A stretch of 64,000 nucleotides of DNA from Poecilobothrus nobilitatus (Eukaryota; Arthropoda; Insecta; Diptera; Dolichopodidae). Made by a program: the position numbers and the translations under genes. The stretch covers positions 274,422,336 to 274,486,335 of the forward strand of contig OX352772.1 in NCBI GenBank assembly GCA_947095535.1. The letters are read 5' to 3'. Below, piece after piece: positions 62,999 through 64,000 of this stretch. How positions within the stretch are numbered: the stretch's first letter is position 1; each line of letters begins with the position of its first letter. The notes below the pieces were generated by a model. It had not been told where the DNA came from. It saw only the letters and a list, made by a program, of their open reading frames with translations, and did no database searches.

Positions 62999-63469
62999 AA
63001 ATTGTAATTTGCCAAATATCTCTTTTTGCCAAAAATCTTTTCGTGTAAAGAATTGGTTATGCTAATTGTGTAGTTTGCGAAACGTGAATTTATGCCAAGA
63101 GAGTTTTGCGAAAAAAGCCATTTGCAATATGTCTTTCGATAAACTGTCATATACCCGAAAATTAAAATAGTGATTGTAAATTGTACATTTAAATAATTAA
63201 AACAAAAACAAATCAAATAATTAATAAAATTACTTTTGTTTTGGTAGACTTATGTCCGCTTTATGTTTTTAAATTTAAAATCCAGATGTCGTATATTTGA
63301 CTTTTAACTTCGTCAGTTAATTTGTATACATATTTGAAAAGAATTGCCATTGCATAATTTATCTAAACTTCAAAATGGAATTTTTAAAATGTAATACAAA
63401 GGGGCTGTACAAAAAAAGTAAATGACAAAATTTTAAGTTACATGAAAAATGATATTTAAAATTTTTTAT
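62999..63469. other. MULE 3' flank with GCAAA-type repeats, then spacer
   Basis: Words TTTGCCAAA, TTTGCGAAA, TTTGCAATA recur every 18-25 bp to about 63,160. The remainder is AT-rich and featureless. Confidence 0.4.
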
Positions 63470-64000
63470 TATACCCTACACATTAAGTATAGGATATATT
63501 AACTTTGGTATGGTGTTTGTAACCAGCAAAAGGAAGCGAGTTAGATATGAACATATACATATATTCCCAATCAGGATCACCTCCTGAGTTGATTTAGCGA
63601 TGTTCGTCCGTCCGCCCGTTCGCACGATAACTCAAAAACTAGTGAAGTTATCTTGATGAAATTTATATAGTAGGTTACTAATTACGAAAGGAAGGCTAAG
63701 TTCGAATCTGGGCAAAATCGCTCCATGGGTTCGGGTACCTCCCATAAAACTCCTAAAACCGAATACGCATATCTTCGAAATTAATAAATAGAAAAACTTG
63801 AAATTTGATATAAGAGTATTCTATCCTGTTCTGATAATTTCTCTAAAATTTGGGATGAAATGTGGGAGCTGGTCCGGGTGCCTTCACACACTTTCCAAGA
63901 CCTAACAAGCATATCTTCGAATTTAATAAAGATAGAAACCTGAAATTTTGTACAAAAGTTGTAAAAGCATTTATTTTTTAGCTTATATTAAATACCTAAC
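63470..64000 (+). mobile_element. DINE/HINE-like element, 5' part (copy 4, cut by window end)
   Basis: 5' block ATACCCTACACATTAAGTAT, CAGGATCACCTCCTGAGTTG and TGTTCGTCCGTCCGCCCG, then related but more diverged core sequence with AAACTTGAAATTTGATATAA wording and ACACACTTTCCAAGACCTAA. Confidence 0.7.

Overview
This is a very AT-rich eukaryotic window made almost entirely of nested, decayed transposable elements; no ordinary host gene was recognised. The organism is probably an insect, most likely a higher fly. One clue is repeats whose 5' block (CAGGATCACCTCC, GAGTCGATTTAACGATGTCCGTCCG-like wording) resembles dipteran DINE/HINE (Helentron-derived) elements. Others are an LOA-type LINE ending in TTAACCTAACCTAACC, a BEL/Pao element primed by tRNA-Tyr, a CsRn1-like Ty3 element primed by tRNA-Trp, and a 67-bp GT-AG intron. 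The taxon call is an inference from remembered repeat families.

Left part (1-12,224): two pieces of a Penelope-like element with a hammerhead-like motif between them, an AT-rich spacer, a PHD-finger LINE ORF1 fragment, and a piece of a Polinton/Maverick packaging ATPase. The ATPase is split by a BEL/Pao retrotransposon (4,870-12,224) that has 414-bp LTRs, a tRNA-Tyr primer site, a 5-bp ACACC target duplication and a baculovirus-F-like env gene. Its gag, pol and env are all frameshifted.

Middle (12,225-30,640): a Polinton/Maverick graveyard. Segments carrying ATPase, two small conserved ORFs, a basic protein, the minor capsid (penton-like) protein, a small core-like protein and the major capsid protein occur in direct and inverted copies. 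Three near-identical 'B' blocks (12,225-15,066; 20,765-23,396; 23,948-26,838) and two inverted 'C' blocks (15,072-17,646; 26,843-30,616) are seen. A 3' BEL copy (17,661-20,764) with the same Polinton flank shows that BEL plus flank was duplicated after BEL inserted. No polymerase B, integrase or protease of the Polinton is in the window. An assembly gap (30,704-30,903) and a TTA microsatellite end the region.

Right part (31,100-64,000): two LINE ORF1 fragments; three tandemly placed DINE-like elements, each with a core array of about 147-bp repeats (34,440-40,497), plus a fourth copy entering at 63,470; a hAT element with a perfect 8-bp target duplication (40,711-43,381); a CR1/Jockey-like LINE with a 256-bp foldback MITE inside its RT (43,571-46,700); a P-element-like (THAP) relic with inverted repeats of about 250 bp (47,113-50,020); and a MULE (Phantom/NOF-like) transposase gene with an intron. 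The MULE gene is split first by an LOA-like LINE (51,950-56,750, 12-bp target duplication) and again by a Ty3/CsRn1-like LTR element (57,067-62,484), and its own C-terminus resumes at 62,485. Every large coding region carries frameshifts, stops or lost catalytic residues, so none looks autonomous. The few uninterrupted ORFs are small Polinton proteins. The nesting gives a relative chronology, stated in the findings.
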